A stretch of DNA of 64,000 bases from Providencia alcalifaciens (GTDB lineage: Bacteria; Pseudomonadota; Gammaproteobacteria; Enterobacterales; Enterobacteriaceae), in NCBI GenBank assembly GCA_025961275.1, contig JAOQNJ010000001.1:3617353-3681352 (forward strand), written 5' to 3'. The translations under genes and the position numbers were made by a program. Shown here one piece after another: positions 41,007 through 49,789 of the stretch. A model generated the notes under the pieces. The model was not told the origin of the DNA, searched no databases, and worked only from the letters and a program-made list of their open reading frames with translations. Position 1 is the stretch's first letter. Every line of letters begins with the position of its first letter.

Positions 41007-41602
41007 GGAGTCTGTTCCAGTATGAATTTTCGATAATTTATCATTCTAGTTAAGTCATGTGATGCCGGTTTTGATTTAGGGCAGTGATTTGGTTATTAAT
41101 AAAATTGATTTTTAAAAGGCGATCCTATCGTAATTTTAGATATTGCTGTTTGTCATGCTGGTATCAGTATTATTTTGTTGCACTTAAATTTTTGACCTAA
41201 AAGCCTTTTGAGATAAATGTCTTGGTAGTGGTATCGATATAATAAAAAATAAACGCTGGCAAGAAGAGCAAATATTGATATAGGATCAAACCAATACTTA
41301 TTATCTTTGGCAATATATGGCCATCCTATTATTAGGCGGGCCGATATATAGGCCTGTTATACTCGTCATACTTCAAATGGCAGCGTTGTTGACTGCTCTC
41401 AGCTAGCCGAGTCACATAGTTTATCTATGCTCCCCGACTATCTTCATTTGTCGCCTAGCTGCGATTTGAATTATTTTGAGTATATACCAGAATGCATTTT
41501 GAATTATTTTAAGTATATAAAACCTATTAATTTCCAAAAATCGCGGCTGATATTATATCGTTACGCGTAAACAGGCAGACAATTGATACGGGAGTCAGTG
41601 CT
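41007..41602. other. ubiU-ubiT divergent region containing an ERIC
   Basis: 596 bp with no gene. It holds an ERIC element at 41358-41486 with a duplicated end to 41519. A near-palindrome TTGATATAGGATCAA at about 41275 resembles an FNR site but has a 5-base spacer. Promoters for both ubiUV and ubiT should lie here. Confidence 0.6.
41358..41486 (+). repeat. ERIC element (full length) upstream of ubiT
   Basis: 129 bp starting TATACTCGTCATACTTCAAA, with a GAGTCACATAGTTTATCTAT centre and ending TTTGAATTATTTTGAGTATA. The last arm is repeated as TTTGAATTATTTTAAGTATA to 41518. Confidence 0.85.
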
Positions 41603-42127
41603 ATGTTAGGAAAAGTTCGTTCTCAACTTATTGCTAAAGGTCCTTCATTATTGAAGTTACCTTTAAAAGTGACTCCATTCGCCTTACAGCGTCAGGTGCT
41701 TGAGCAGCTACTCAGTTGGCAATTTCGTGAATCGGTAAAAGAAGGGGAATTGGATTTTCTTGAGGGTAAATGGCTGAAAGTCGAAGTCAGTGACCTTAGC
41801 TTAGTCTGGTTCATTAGCTTACAAAATGGTTTGTTGGTTGTTCGCAATGAAGAACAAGCTGACGTGAGTGTATGTGGGAAAGCAAATGATCTGGTACTTA
41901 TTGCAGCACGTAAAGAAGACCCTGATACCCTATTTTTCCAGCGTCGATTGGTCATTGAAGGCGACACCGAATTAGGTTTATATGTGAAAAATCTAATGGA
42001 TTCATTCGAGTTAGAAAATATGCCAACACCACTACGTTTTGCGTTATTACAATTGGCAGATTTTATTAAGTCAGCTCAATATGATGAGGACACAGAGCAC
42101 AAAAGCTCCGTGGCAATCTCATGCTAA
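41603..42127 (+). CDS. ubiT: UbiT, SCP2-domain ubiquinone accessory factor
   Basis: A 174-residue protein with an SCP2 lipid-binding domain, required with UbiU and UbiV for anaerobic ubiquinone synthesis. Conserved parts are LEGKWLKVEVSDLSLVWFIS and RKEDPDTLFFQRRLVIEGDT, then LGLYVKNLMDSFE. Its 3-prime end overlaps yhbS by 7 bases. Confidence 0.93.
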   Translation: MLGKVRSQLIAKGPSLLKLPLKVTPFALQRQVLEQLLSWQFRESVKEGELDFLEGKWLKVEVSDLSLVWFISLQNGLLVVRNEEQADVSVCGKANDLVLIAARKEDPDTLFFQRRLVIEGDTELGLYVKNLMDSFELENMPTPLRFALLQLADFIKSAQYDEDTEHKSSVAISC

Positions 42128-42624
42128 TTCGTGTTGAAATTCCAGTTGATGCGATGGGTATCGACAGATTACTTCGCGATACATTTCCAACCCAAACTGA
42201 AGCGGATCTGGTCAAAAAATTGCGAGAAGATGGCTTATTAACACTCGGTGTTGTTGCGACCAATCATGAAGGTGAAGTGATTGGTTATGTTGGTTTTACA
42301 CCCGTTGATGTTAATAATGAAGATGTTCAGTGGGTAGGTCTTGCACCGATAGCTGTGAATAAAGCCTTTCAAAAACAAGGTGTTGGTGGGAAATTGATTT
42401 ATGAAGGGCTAGATAGTTTAAATGAGTTTGGTTATGGCGCTGTGGTGGTATTAGGGGATGCGGAATATTATAGCCGTTTTGGTTTTGAGCCGGCATCAAA
42501 ACATGGTATCACTTGCCAGTGGCCTGATTTACAAGACCATTTCATGATTTGTGGGTTAGAAAATGGCCTAATCAGCGAACATAAAGGCCAGGTGAGTTAT
42601 TCCTCACTCTTTGATGCTATCTGA
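42121..42624 (+). CDS. yhbS: GNAT acetyltransferase YhbS
   Basis: A 167-residue N-acetyltransferase like E. coli YhbS. The acetyl-CoA loop is [20 protein letters not shown], followed by [20 protein letters not shown]. The substrate is not certain. It overlaps ubiT upstream and overlaps the convergent yhbQ by 28 bases. Confidence 0.92.
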   Translation: MLIRVEIPVDAMGIDRLLRDTFPTQTEADLVKKLREDGLLTLGVVATNHEGEVIGYVGFTPVDVNNEDVQWVGLAPIAVNKAFQKQGVGGKLIYEGLDSLNEFGYGAVVVLGDAEYYSRFGFEPASKHGITCQWPDLQDHFMICGLENGLISEHKGQVSYSSLFDAI

Positions 42625-42908
42625 TTAGCCAAATAATCAATCACATCATCAGGCTGGTCAAGTACCAGCCTTTCTTTTTCTTTTTTGCTGAGCTGCTTAA
42701 TACTAAACTCCAATTTTGAAGCTGTAGACCTATCACCGACTAAACATTCAAAAACTAAACTTAATGGCATTTTTCCTTTCAGTGCTTTTGCACCTTTTCC
42801 TTCTTTATGTTGTATGAATCGACGTTGTACATCCGTAGTGATACCACAATATAAAGCATCGCGTTTATCTCGTATTAAGTAAACATGCCAGTTTCTTTGA
42901 TTGGTCAT
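42597..42908 (-). CDS. yhbQ: GIY-YIG nuclease-like protein YhbQ
   Basis: A 103-residue stand-alone GIY-YIG domain: [37 protein letters not shown], and the acidic [17 protein letters not shown]. The motif is YLI...YCG rather than GIY...YIG, as in this subfamily. E. coli YhbQ has DNA-nicking activity. It is convergent with yhbS. Confidence 0.92.
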   Translation of the reverse strand: MTNQRNWHVYLIRDKRDALYCGITTDVQRRFIQHKEGKGAKALKGKMPLSLVFECLVGDRSTASKLEFSIKQLSKKEKERLVLDQPDDVIDYLANQIASKSEE

Positions 42909-43203
42909 TTTATTTTTATGCTTATTTTTTGTCTTTTTGTGCTGAAATATAAAGATAAATAGTTTGGTTAAATACGAAAAACCAATCTAATCACGATAGA
43001 TATAACCTATTAAATTATAAACAAAAATTGGTATATTTATATCATCAATTTATAACCTCAATAGCCATTCTTATTCAAATTTTTTAAACAATAAAAGCAA
43101 ATTTTGCTAATTTTCATTGTGAATTAAAGCGCATAATATGACGTACATCACAGAGAGACAGTAAAACTCTCTGGTAAAAATAATATATCGTGAGGAATTC
43201 ATT

Positions 43204-43455
43204 ATGAAAAAATCAACATTAGTCGCTGCAGTTTTAGCATTAGGTACTATTTCATTTGGAACAATGGCAGCAGAAGAAGTTCAACATTCTAACCAAACAG
43301 CACAAGGTTACGTATCTGTGACGGGTGCTGTAAGTGTAAATGACTTGACTGAACAATTAGCTAAAAAAGCTGATGAAGCTGGTGCAACGTCTTTCCGTGT
43401 TATCTCTGCTGGTGGCGAAAATAGCATGAATGGTGTTGCTGCAATCTATAAATAA
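43204..43455 (+). CDS. DUF1471 (YhcN/BhsA-like) periplasmic protein
   Basis: An 83-residue secreted protein. The signal peptide (about 1-22, ending MAA) precedes a single DUF1471 domain: GYVSVTGAVSVNDLTEQLAK and ATSFRVISAGGENSMNGVAA. The family includes stress-induced proteins such as BhsA, McbA and YhcN. A strong ribosome site GAGGAATT precedes the ATG, and an ERIC begins three bases after the stop. Confidence 0.88.
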   Translation: MKKSTLVAAVLALGTISFGTMAAEEVQHSNQTAQGYVSVTGAVSVNDLTEQLAKKADEAGATSFRVISAGGENSMNGVAAIYK

Positions 43456-43457
43456 TC

Positions 43458-43585
43458 TATGCTCGTTATACTTCAAGTTGCAGCGTTGTTGATTGCGTTC
43501 AATCGCACTTAGTCACATACTTATGTATGCTCCTAGCGACTCATTTTCTTGTCGCCTAGCTGCAGCTCGAATTATTTAGAGTAGA
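43458..43585 (+). repeat. ERIC element after the DUF1471 gene
   Basis: 128 bp with good arms (TATGCTCGTTATACTTCAAG; GCTCGAATTATTTAGAGTAG) and the typical centre TAGTCACATACTTATGTATG. Confidence 0.88.
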
Positions 43586-43721
43586 TATTCCCGTAATTCT
43601 GTCATTATTTCGGGTATAGTAATCAGCAAATGTGATACCAAACATTCAGAACAATTTAAGCACGCCTAGGATATAACAATACCCAAAAGCGTGTTCTGAA
43701 TGGCTAACATGGACTTTTGCT

Positions 43722-44159
43722 ATGAACAACGAACAGTCTTTACAACATATCCAACGTTATCTTTCCCGCCAACACGTTTTTTCTCTGTTTACTTATCACG
43801 ACGATAATATCTGGCCAGCCACTTGTTACTATGCATTTGATGCGAGGGTAATGAGTTTACTCTTCATGACAGACTCAGAATCACGTCACGGACAACTTAT
43901 GGAGATTAATCCTCTAGTCGCAGGTACAGTTTCTGCCCAAACCAAAGTTGTTAGCCAAATTCAAGGCGTTCAATTTACAGGGAAAGTGATTACACTGGAT
44001 GACAAGTTACAGAAACAAGCACGAGAGTTTTACTGTCGCCGCTTTCCTGTGGCATTGACAGCAAAACTTCCGGTTTGGCGTTTGGACTTACAAGAAATCA
44101 AAATGGTGAACAATAAATTAGGTTTTGGCACTAAACTTCACTGGATCCGTGATGTTTAA
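43722..44159 (+). CDS. yhbP: YhbP, UPF0306 flavin-reductase-fold protein
   Basis: A 145-residue protein resembling E. coli YhbP, with an FMN-binding split-barrel type fold. Segments: HIQRYLSRQHVFSLFTYHDD, MTDSESRHGQLMEINPLVAG, then RRFPVALTAKLPVWRLDL. Function unknown. It is convergent with nrdG, and the stop codons overlap by 4 bases with no terminator between. Confidence 0.88.
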   Translation: MNNEQSLQHIQRYLSRQHVFSLFTYHDDNIWPATCYYAFDARVMSLLFMTDSESRHGQLMEINPLVAGTVSAQTKVVSQIQGVQFTGKVITLDDKLQKQAREFYCRRFPVALTAKLPVWRLDLQEIKMVNNKLGFGTKLHWIRDV

Positions 44160-44620
44160 CGCAATGTGTGAATAATTTGATTGCTACTGCCTCGCCATAA
44201 TAGTGCGGGGTCATATAATTCTTGGACAAACTTCCCATCAATCAGCACATTAATAAGACTTACCACTTTATGTTGCTCTGCCGTCAACTCAGTAAATTGA
44301 TAGCCTGTCCAAAGCCAAATATCTTTACTAGGACAAACCGTTTTTACACGTTGTACTAGCTTAAGTACTGACGATAAGTTTGCAGGATGAAGCGGATCTC
44401 CGCCAGAAAGAGATAATCCTTGCCGACGGATACGCGTATCTTGCAGATCTTGAATGATCTGATCTTCCATTTTTTGGGTGAAAGGCATACCTGAATCGGC
44501 ACGCCAGGTACTTTTGTTGTAGCAACCTCGGCACTGATGAACACATCCTGAGACGAATAGTGTACAACGAGTACCTAGTCCATTAACCACATCCACAGAA
44601 TAATATTGATGATAATTCAT
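44156..44620 (-). CDS. nrdG: Anaerobic ribonucleotide reductase activating protein NrdG
   Basis: A 154-residue radical-SAM enzyme that installs the glycyl radical on NrdD. The cluster motif CxxxCxxC is in FVSGCVHQCRGCYNKSTW, followed by LSLSGGDPLHPANLSSV. It lies 4 bp after nrdD in one operon. Confidence 0.96.
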   Translation of the reverse strand: MNYHQYYSVDVVNGLGTRCTLFVSGCVHQCRGCYNKSTWRADSGMPFTQKMEDQIIQDLQDTRIRRQGLSLSGGDPLHPANLSSVLKLVQRVKTVCPSKDIWLWTGYQFTELTAEQHKVVSLINVLIDGKFVQELYDPALLWRGSSNQIIHTLR

Positions 44621-44624
44621 CGTG

Positions 44625-46763
44625 TTAACCTAATTGACCATTTCCTAGATGCTTAATGCGTCGCTTCACTTCTTCTTGTTTACCCGGATTGAATGGTCGA
44701 GCATCTGGGCTACCGAGATAACCACATACGCGGCGGATCACTGAAACGCGATTGGTATCATGATTCCCACAACGGGGACACACGAAGCCTTTACTGGTAC
44801 AGTTAAATTCACCAGTAAAACCACACTCATAACATTCATCAATCGGTGTGTTTGTTCCATAATAAGGGACATGCTCATAACTGTAATCCCAAACATCTTC
44901 TAGCGCTTTGAGGTTATGTTGTAAGTTTGGATACTCGCCATAACAGATGAAACCACCATTAGCGATTGCTGGGTAGGGCATTTCAAAATCAATTTTATCG
45001 TATGGATTAACGCGCTTTTCGACATCAAGATGGAAGCTATTGGTATAGTAACCTTTTTCTGTAACGCCAGGCATGACACCGAATTCAGCAGTATCAAGAC
45101 GGCAAAAACGGTCACACAAGTTTTCACTTGGCGTACTATATAAGCTAAATCCATAACCTGTTTCGGCTTTCCACTCATCCGTTGCTTGGCGCAAGCGAGC
45201 AACAATGGCGACAGCTTTCTCTCTTAATAACGTAGAGTCATAAACATGCTCTTGCGTACCAAATAAGGCATTAATGGTTTCATGTAAGCCGATATAGCCT
45301 AATGAAATAGAGGCACGGCCATTTTTAAAAATTTCAGCCACGTTGTCATCAGCTTTCAATCTCACACCACATGCGCCTTCCATATATAGGATTGGTGCAA
45401 CGCGTGCTTTCACATTTTCGAGACGAGCAATACGAGTCATTAATGCTTTTTTTGCAATCTTCAAGCGTGTTTCTAATAATAACCAAAATGTGTCTTCATT
45501 ACCTTCCGCTTCAATTGCAATACGGGGTAAGTTAAGGCTAATGACACCTATATTATTGCGACCATCATGAATTTGCTGGCCATCTTCTTCGTAGACACCT
45601 AAAAAGCTTCTGCAGCCCATAGGTGTTTTAAAGGAACCGGTGATCTTCACGACTTGATCATGGTTAAGGATGTCGGGATACATGCGCTTACTGGCACATT
45701 CGAGAGCTAGCTGTTTGATATCGTAGTTTGGATCAGAGAATTGGTGATTCAAGCCTTTTTTGATCGCAAATACTAATTTAGGAAATACAGCCGTTTTACG
45801 ATTTTTACCTAAACCCGCGATACGATTTTTGAGAATAGACTGCTGGATCAAGCGTGCTTCTTTGGAAGTTCCAAGACCGAATCCAAAAGTTACAAATGGG
45901 GTTTGCCCATTTGCAGTGTGTAAAGTATTCACTTCATATTCAAGTGATTGGAAAGCATCATAACACTCTTTTTCAGTTTGGCTGTCAGCATAGCCTCGCA
46001 CATCAGTGATGCCCCAGTTTTTAGCAATTTTAAGATGTTTTTCATAGCTGATACGAACATAGGGTTCGAGTATTTCGTCAATACGATTAATGGTGGTGCC
46101 ACCATAAATGTGGCTTGCGACTTGAGCAATGATTTGTGCAGTCACCGCAGTTGCTGTTGAAATGGATTTTGGTGGCTCAATTTCCGCATTTCCCATCTTA
46201 AATCCATTGGTTAACATACCTTCAAGATCAATCAGCATACAGTTAAACATCGGAAAGAAAGGGGCGTAATCGAGGTCATGATAGTGTATTTCGCCACGTT
46301 CATGGGCGATGACAACATCACGCGGTAAAATATGTTGTTTGGCATAGTGTTTCGCCACAATACCGGCAAGCAAATCTCGTTGAGTAGGGATTACTTTGCT
46401 GTCTTTATTGGCATTTTCATTTAGCAGAGAAACATTACTTTGTTCAATTAATCCACGAATATCATGAGTAAGCTGACTACGTTTTTCACGCTCACTATCT
46501 CTGTCATGGCGATATTCTATGTAGGCACGCGCGAGATCTTTATGGGGTCCAGACATCAACTGGTTTTCAACCGCATCTTGGATCTCACGAATATCCACTT
46601 TTTCACGGTTGCCAAGTTGCTCACTAACAATAGCAGCAACTTGAAGACAGTAATCATCATCCTGAACATTCACAGCCGCAGCAGCGCGCTTTATGGCTTC
46701 TTGAATTCTCTGGAGGTCAAAACTTACCTGACAACCGTCACGTTTAATTACAACCGTTTTCAC
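44625..46763 (-). CDS. nrdD: Anaerobic ribonucleoside-triphosphate reductase NrdD
   Basis: A 712-residue glycyl-radical enzyme making dNTPs without oxygen. The N-terminal ATP cone (VIKRDGCQVSFDLQRIQEAI) senses dATP. The C-terminal zinc site is in CYECGFTGEFNCTSKGFVCP and CPRCG. The glycyl-radical segment is RRVCGYLGSPDARPFNPGKQ. GTG at 46763 follows TAAGGAG and gives the E. coli length; an ATG at 46805 lacks a ribosome site. NrdR boxes lie upstream. Confidence 0.96.
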   Translation of the reverse strand: MKTVVIKRDGCQVSFDLQRIQEAIKRAAAAVNVQDDDYCLQVAAIVSEQLGNREKVDIREIQDAVENQLMSGPHKDLARAYIEYRHDRDSEREKRSQLTHDIRGLIEQSNVSLLNENANKDSKVIPTQRDLLAGIVAKHYAKQHILPRDVVIAHERGEIHYHDLDYAPFFPMFNCMLIDLEGMLTNGFKMGNAEIEPPKSISTATAVTAQIIAQVASHIYGGTTINRIDEILEPYVRISYEKHLKIAKNWGITDVRGYADSQTEKECYDAFQSLEYEVNTLHTANGQTPFVTFGFGLGTSKEARLIQQSILKNRIAGLGKNRKTAVFPKLVFAIKKGLNHQFSDPNYDIKQLALECASKRMYPDILNHDQVVKITGSFKTPMGCRSFLGVYEEDGQQIHDGRNNIGVISLNLPRIAIEAEGNEDTFWLLLETRLKIAKKALMTRIARLENVKARVAPILYMEGACGVRLKADDNVAEIFKNGRASISLGYIGLHETINALFGTQEHVYDSTLLREKAVAIVARLRQATDEWKAETGYGFSLYSTPSENLCDRFCRLDTAEFGVMPGVTEKGYYTNSFHLDVEKRVNPYDKIDFEMPYPAIANGGFICYGEYPNLQHNLKALEDVWDYSYEHVPYYGTNTPIDECYECGFTGEFNCTSKGFVCPRCGNHDTNRVSVIRRVCGYLGSPDARPFNPGKQEEVKRRIKHLGNGQLG

Positions 46764-46855
46764 TGTAATGCTCCTTATAGAGTTATCCACAGTCTTAAAC
46801 GGCACGATAAGGGGGTACCGCAGGCTAAAAAGGTTGTGGATAAAACTGTGAATAA

Positions 46856-46904
46856 ATACTATATGTAGTGCCTTGTGGTGTAATTAAAGCACAATATATA
46901 GATC
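46856..46904 (-). promoter_or_regulatory. Paired NrdR boxes upstream of nrdD
   Basis: ATACTATATGTAGTGC (46856-46871) and GCACAATATATAGATC (46889-46904) each match the palindromic NrdR box (ACACWATATWTWGTGT type). They lie 33 bp apart, about three helical turns, as expected for cooperative NrdR repression of ribonucleotide reductase genes. Confidence 0.75.
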
Positions 46905-46930
46905 ATTGCTTTTTTTTAGCTATCGATAAT

Positions 46931-46944
46931 TTGATCCAAAACAA
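46931..46944 (-). promoter_or_regulatory. Possible FNR site upstream of nrdD
   Basis: TTGATCCAAAACAA matches TTGAT-N4-ATCAA at 9 of 10 positions and lies just upstream of the NrdR boxes, a position suited to anaerobic activation. Confidence 0.5.
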
Positions 46945-47152
46945 GGAAAAAAATAAATTGTATTAATATCAAACGCAGAGATAGTAAAAATTAAAAATGG
47001 ATTACGACTCTTTACTATTGATGTGGCGTAGAGATATCAATTATGGTTGTGTGATAGACATCGAAAATAAGCCAAGCTAGAGAAGCTAATTGGATGAAAA
47101 AGGACGATATAGAAAGGAAGTACTCGTCATTGATGGTTTAGTATGACAGATA

Positions 47153-47251
47153 TATATCCGTCATACTTGAAGTTGCAGCTTTGTTCACTCCGATCATTCG
47201 TACTAGTCATTTCCTTGTCACCTAGCTGCATCTCGAATTATTTAGGATATG
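47153..47251 (+). repeat. ERIC element with deleted centre
   Basis: About 99 bp. Both arms are clear (TATATCCGTCATACTTGAAG; ATCTCGAATTATTTAGGATA), but the ACTTATGTA centre is missing. Confidence 0.75.
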
Positions 47252-47264
47252 GATAATTAATATT

Positions 47265-47564
47265 TTAATAGAATAAATAGTTAAATTTTTTATATGTCTC
47301 TGAATCAGACCTTTTCATACGATGGTTCACACGATCTAAAAAATTATCGAGTGAACAATTCAATATATCCAGAATTAATACTAATGTTTCCATAGTGATA
47401 TTTGTTTTAGCTGATTCATATCGTGAGATTTGCTGCTGTGAAACGCCAATCATGTCAGCTAAGTATTTTCCGCTGAATCCATTCATTTTTCTTAAATAAG
47501 CAAGCTCATTTGAAATAGCGTTTTTAAAGTTATTTGATATAAAAATGTTAACGTTATCAATCAT
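47265..47564 (-). CDS. MrpJ-like HTH regulator, copy 1
   Basis: A 99-residue Cro/CI-type helix-turn-helix protein. The HTH is KYLADMIGVSQQQISRYESA; the SQQQISRYE recognition helix is typical of MrpJ, the Proteus mirabilis fimbria-linked regulator that represses motility. It lies just downstream of the ecpD-ecpE relic in the same direction, with a 600-bp gap. It is paralogous to the gene at 50846. Its targets are unknown. Confidence 0.8.
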   Translation of the reverse strand: MIDNVNIFISNNFKNAISNELAYLRKMNGFSGKYLADMIGVSQQQISRYESAKTNITMETLVLILDILNCSLDNFLDRVNHRMKRSDSETYKKFNYLFY

Positions 47565-48165
47565 GAGTACCTTACTAGCTTGGTTAAATTAATAAAAATA
47601 TAATCGCATTAATTAAATGCCCTATAAATTTAATTATTTTATGAAAAAAATCAAATTTGGTTAAATTTCAAATAGAAAAAAATAACGGAATAAACTAATT
47701 TACATTATATAATAAATAACAATAAGATATAAAGGCATTAAGTGAAGTAAACTAGTGCGTATCGATAAGTTACTGAAACTATCTGCTAATAGATGAGAAA
47801 TAAAAGTTTCATATACTAAAACTAATAAATTTTAATCTTTAGAAATATAATGAAACTTTTTAACGTCATAATTAGGCGATTTATTTTTATTATTTAATAT
47901 CAATCACTTAAATTTGATTGGTGTTACAAATATGTTTCAATTGAATTATTAAGTTACATTTATCATAATGTAAAACAATTATATATATTTTTATCAAAAT
48001 ACGATCAATAAATTAACAGTGAAAATATTTATTATAGGATTATTTATTAACATTAAATATTAATTTAATGTTAATAAAATTAAGCATATTTAACAGATGA
48101 TGATATATACATTGAATGTTTAATACGTATTATTACTGGTGTTAGTTAAGAGTAATTAAAAATTA
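47565..48165. other. AT-rich gap between ecpE and the MrpJ-like gene
   Basis: 601 bp of very AT-rich DNA with no ORF of credible composition, RNA gene or repeat that I recognise. It should hold the promoter for the 47265 gene. Confidence 0.5.
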
Positions 48166-48837
48166 TTAAGGTTCGCAATCATTCGAGATAAAATGAAAAT
48201 TATCGTTGTAGATAATTATCTTATCGCCTTTTTTTGTTAAAATCTCATCATGAACAGATTCTTTTGGTCGTAAATAATAAGAGTTACCTTCTTCTTCAGT
48301 GGCTTCACAATTAGGTTTTAATAATACTTTAAAAAAGGTATTACCTGTATTTGTCAAAACACCTTTTTCTTTATCAAAGCTCCAGCTAAAATCGATTTTC
48401 CTTGGCCTAATGACTAAGATTGATTCTATATTAACAATCGGCTCAACAGTGACTTGTGTATTATTAGATTGAGAAATACGCTTACTTTCTGTTGGAATTT
48501 CAGTAAATGAAACCCGATAGTAACGTTCTTGATCATCATTTGGTCCATGGTAAAAGAACTTAAAGAAATCTGAACTGCCTTTTTCAAGAGCAAGTGATTT
48601 TGGTGAAAAAAGAATTTCACCATCAGCAGGCCGTGTTTTTATTTCGTTATCACTCGGGCTATCGATACGTGAGATACTGACTTGATAAACTCTAGCTGTA
48701 CTATTATTATTAAGTACTTTTTTAGTAATAAACTCTTTATTATCTGCCATGGAAAAAGTTAAACTTCCTATATAGATAGCAGAAGCTTGAGAGCTCCAAA
48801 AAAACAACATCAATATGACTAATAATAGTTTTTTCAT
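48166..48837 (-). CDS. ecpE: EcpE-like periplasmic pilus chaperone
   Basis: A 223-residue protein with a signal peptide (about 1-20, MKKLLLVILMLFFWSSQASA) and strong similarity to E. coli EcpE. Shared blocks include IYIGSLTFSMADN, ARVYQVSISRIDSPSDNEIK, FFKFFYHGPNDDQERYYRVS, FSWSFDKEKGVLTNTGNTFF and EEEGNSYYLRP. In E. coli common pilus assembly EcpE is the second chaperone and follows ecpD. Here the gene is intact, but pilin, usher and EcpB genes are missing, so it may be functionless. Confidence 0.88.
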   Translation of the reverse strand: MKKLLLVILMLFFWSSQASAIYIGSLTFSMADNKEFITKKVLNNNSTARVYQVSISRIDSPSDNEIKTRPADGEILFSPKSLALEKGSSDFFKFFYHGPNDDQERYYRVSFTEIPTESKRISQSNNTQVTVEPIVNIESILVIRPRKIDFSWSFDKEKGVLTNTGNTFFKVLLKPNCEATEEEGNSYYLRPKESVHDEILTKKGDKIIIYNDNFHFISNDCEP

Positions 48838-48841
48838 AAGG

Positions 48842-49789
48842 CTATTTCACGTTTTTCCAAGTAGCTTTCACATGTATTTTTCCTGAAGCGCTCACTTCTC
48901 CCCACCATCCATTTTTTTCGCCGTCAGTTTCAAGTGTTTTTCTCGATATTTTTTCATTCATAGGAATAACAAAACTTACCGTCGATTTATTTAAGAAACC
49001 AATATCACCACTAATATCGTTCCACGGTGTTGAAGTCCATAATGCATTAGTCATATCATACCAAACGCTATTACAGCCAGCCTCTTTTGTTTCTTTTCCA
49101 TTAGTAGTGATAAAAGTTAAATAGGCAGGAAAAGGAACTTTTATTTGATTGTCATCAGAAGAGAACAAACAATATGTCCGATTGTCTGTCGTATAATTAG
49201 AGCCTTCAACACTAATTAATACCTCATCTGCATTAGTTATTCCGCTGGTTGTTACGATGTAATCAAATTCTATCGCATCAGATTCACTTGATACGACACC
49301 TTCTTTATGTGGATTAAGTTTATAGTCACTGGATATGATACTGACACTAAAATCACGAGGTTTGATAATGAGTGTATTAGAAGTCGAAAACTCATACCAA
49401 CCAGATTCCGGTGATGTCGTATTTCTAAAGCGAATATTAAAAAGATCGCGAGTTGTGGTATCAGAAAGACCAGCTTTAATCATTTGTTTAAAAAAAACAC
49501 TAGATAAAAACATATATATTTCATGAGAACCTTTCAGCTCATTAAATGTATAATTTTGATTTATATTTTTCCAGGTATTGCCATTTAAACTAAATTGTAA
49601 GTCTGTATTCGCTATTCCTGATGAAACCGTCGCGTTATTAACGCTAGGAGACACTTGGATACTGGTATTACTGTCATTGGATTGCAATTCATAATTAACC
49701 ATAACTTTCATTTGGAAGTATAATGTTACATTTTGAAATATGTGCGGGTTAGGCGGGGTAAGCATAATATATAAGATTATTCTGAGCAA
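48842..49789 (-). pseudogene. ecpD: ecpD remnant (C-terminal half of the pilus tip protein)
   Basis: The 315-codon frame matches the C-terminal roughly 290 residues of E. coli EcpD, a 547-residue tip adhesin. Near-identical blocks include NTTSPESGWYEFSTSNTLII, VTTSGITNADEVLISVEGSN, CLFSSDDNQIKVPFPAYLTF and GWWGEVSASGKIHVKATW. Similarity starts at about MVNYELQSN; the first 22 codons do not fit, no signal peptide is present, and the start would be TTG. The 5-prime half is deleted. It lies 4 bp before ecpE, as in the normal operon. Confidence 0.85.

Larger units (their letters stand above)
46764..47264. other. nrdD promoter region and ERIC relic
   Basis: A 501-bp gap. It contains paired NrdR boxes, an FNR-like site and a shortened ERIC at 47153-47251. 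No gene is seen. Confidence 0.65.

Noticed and set aside
41275-41289. TTGATATAGGATCAA as an FNR site for ubiT/ubiUV
   Set aside because: The half-sites are good, but the spacer is 5 rather than 4 bases, so it is not annotated as FNR; it is mentioned only as a resemblance.
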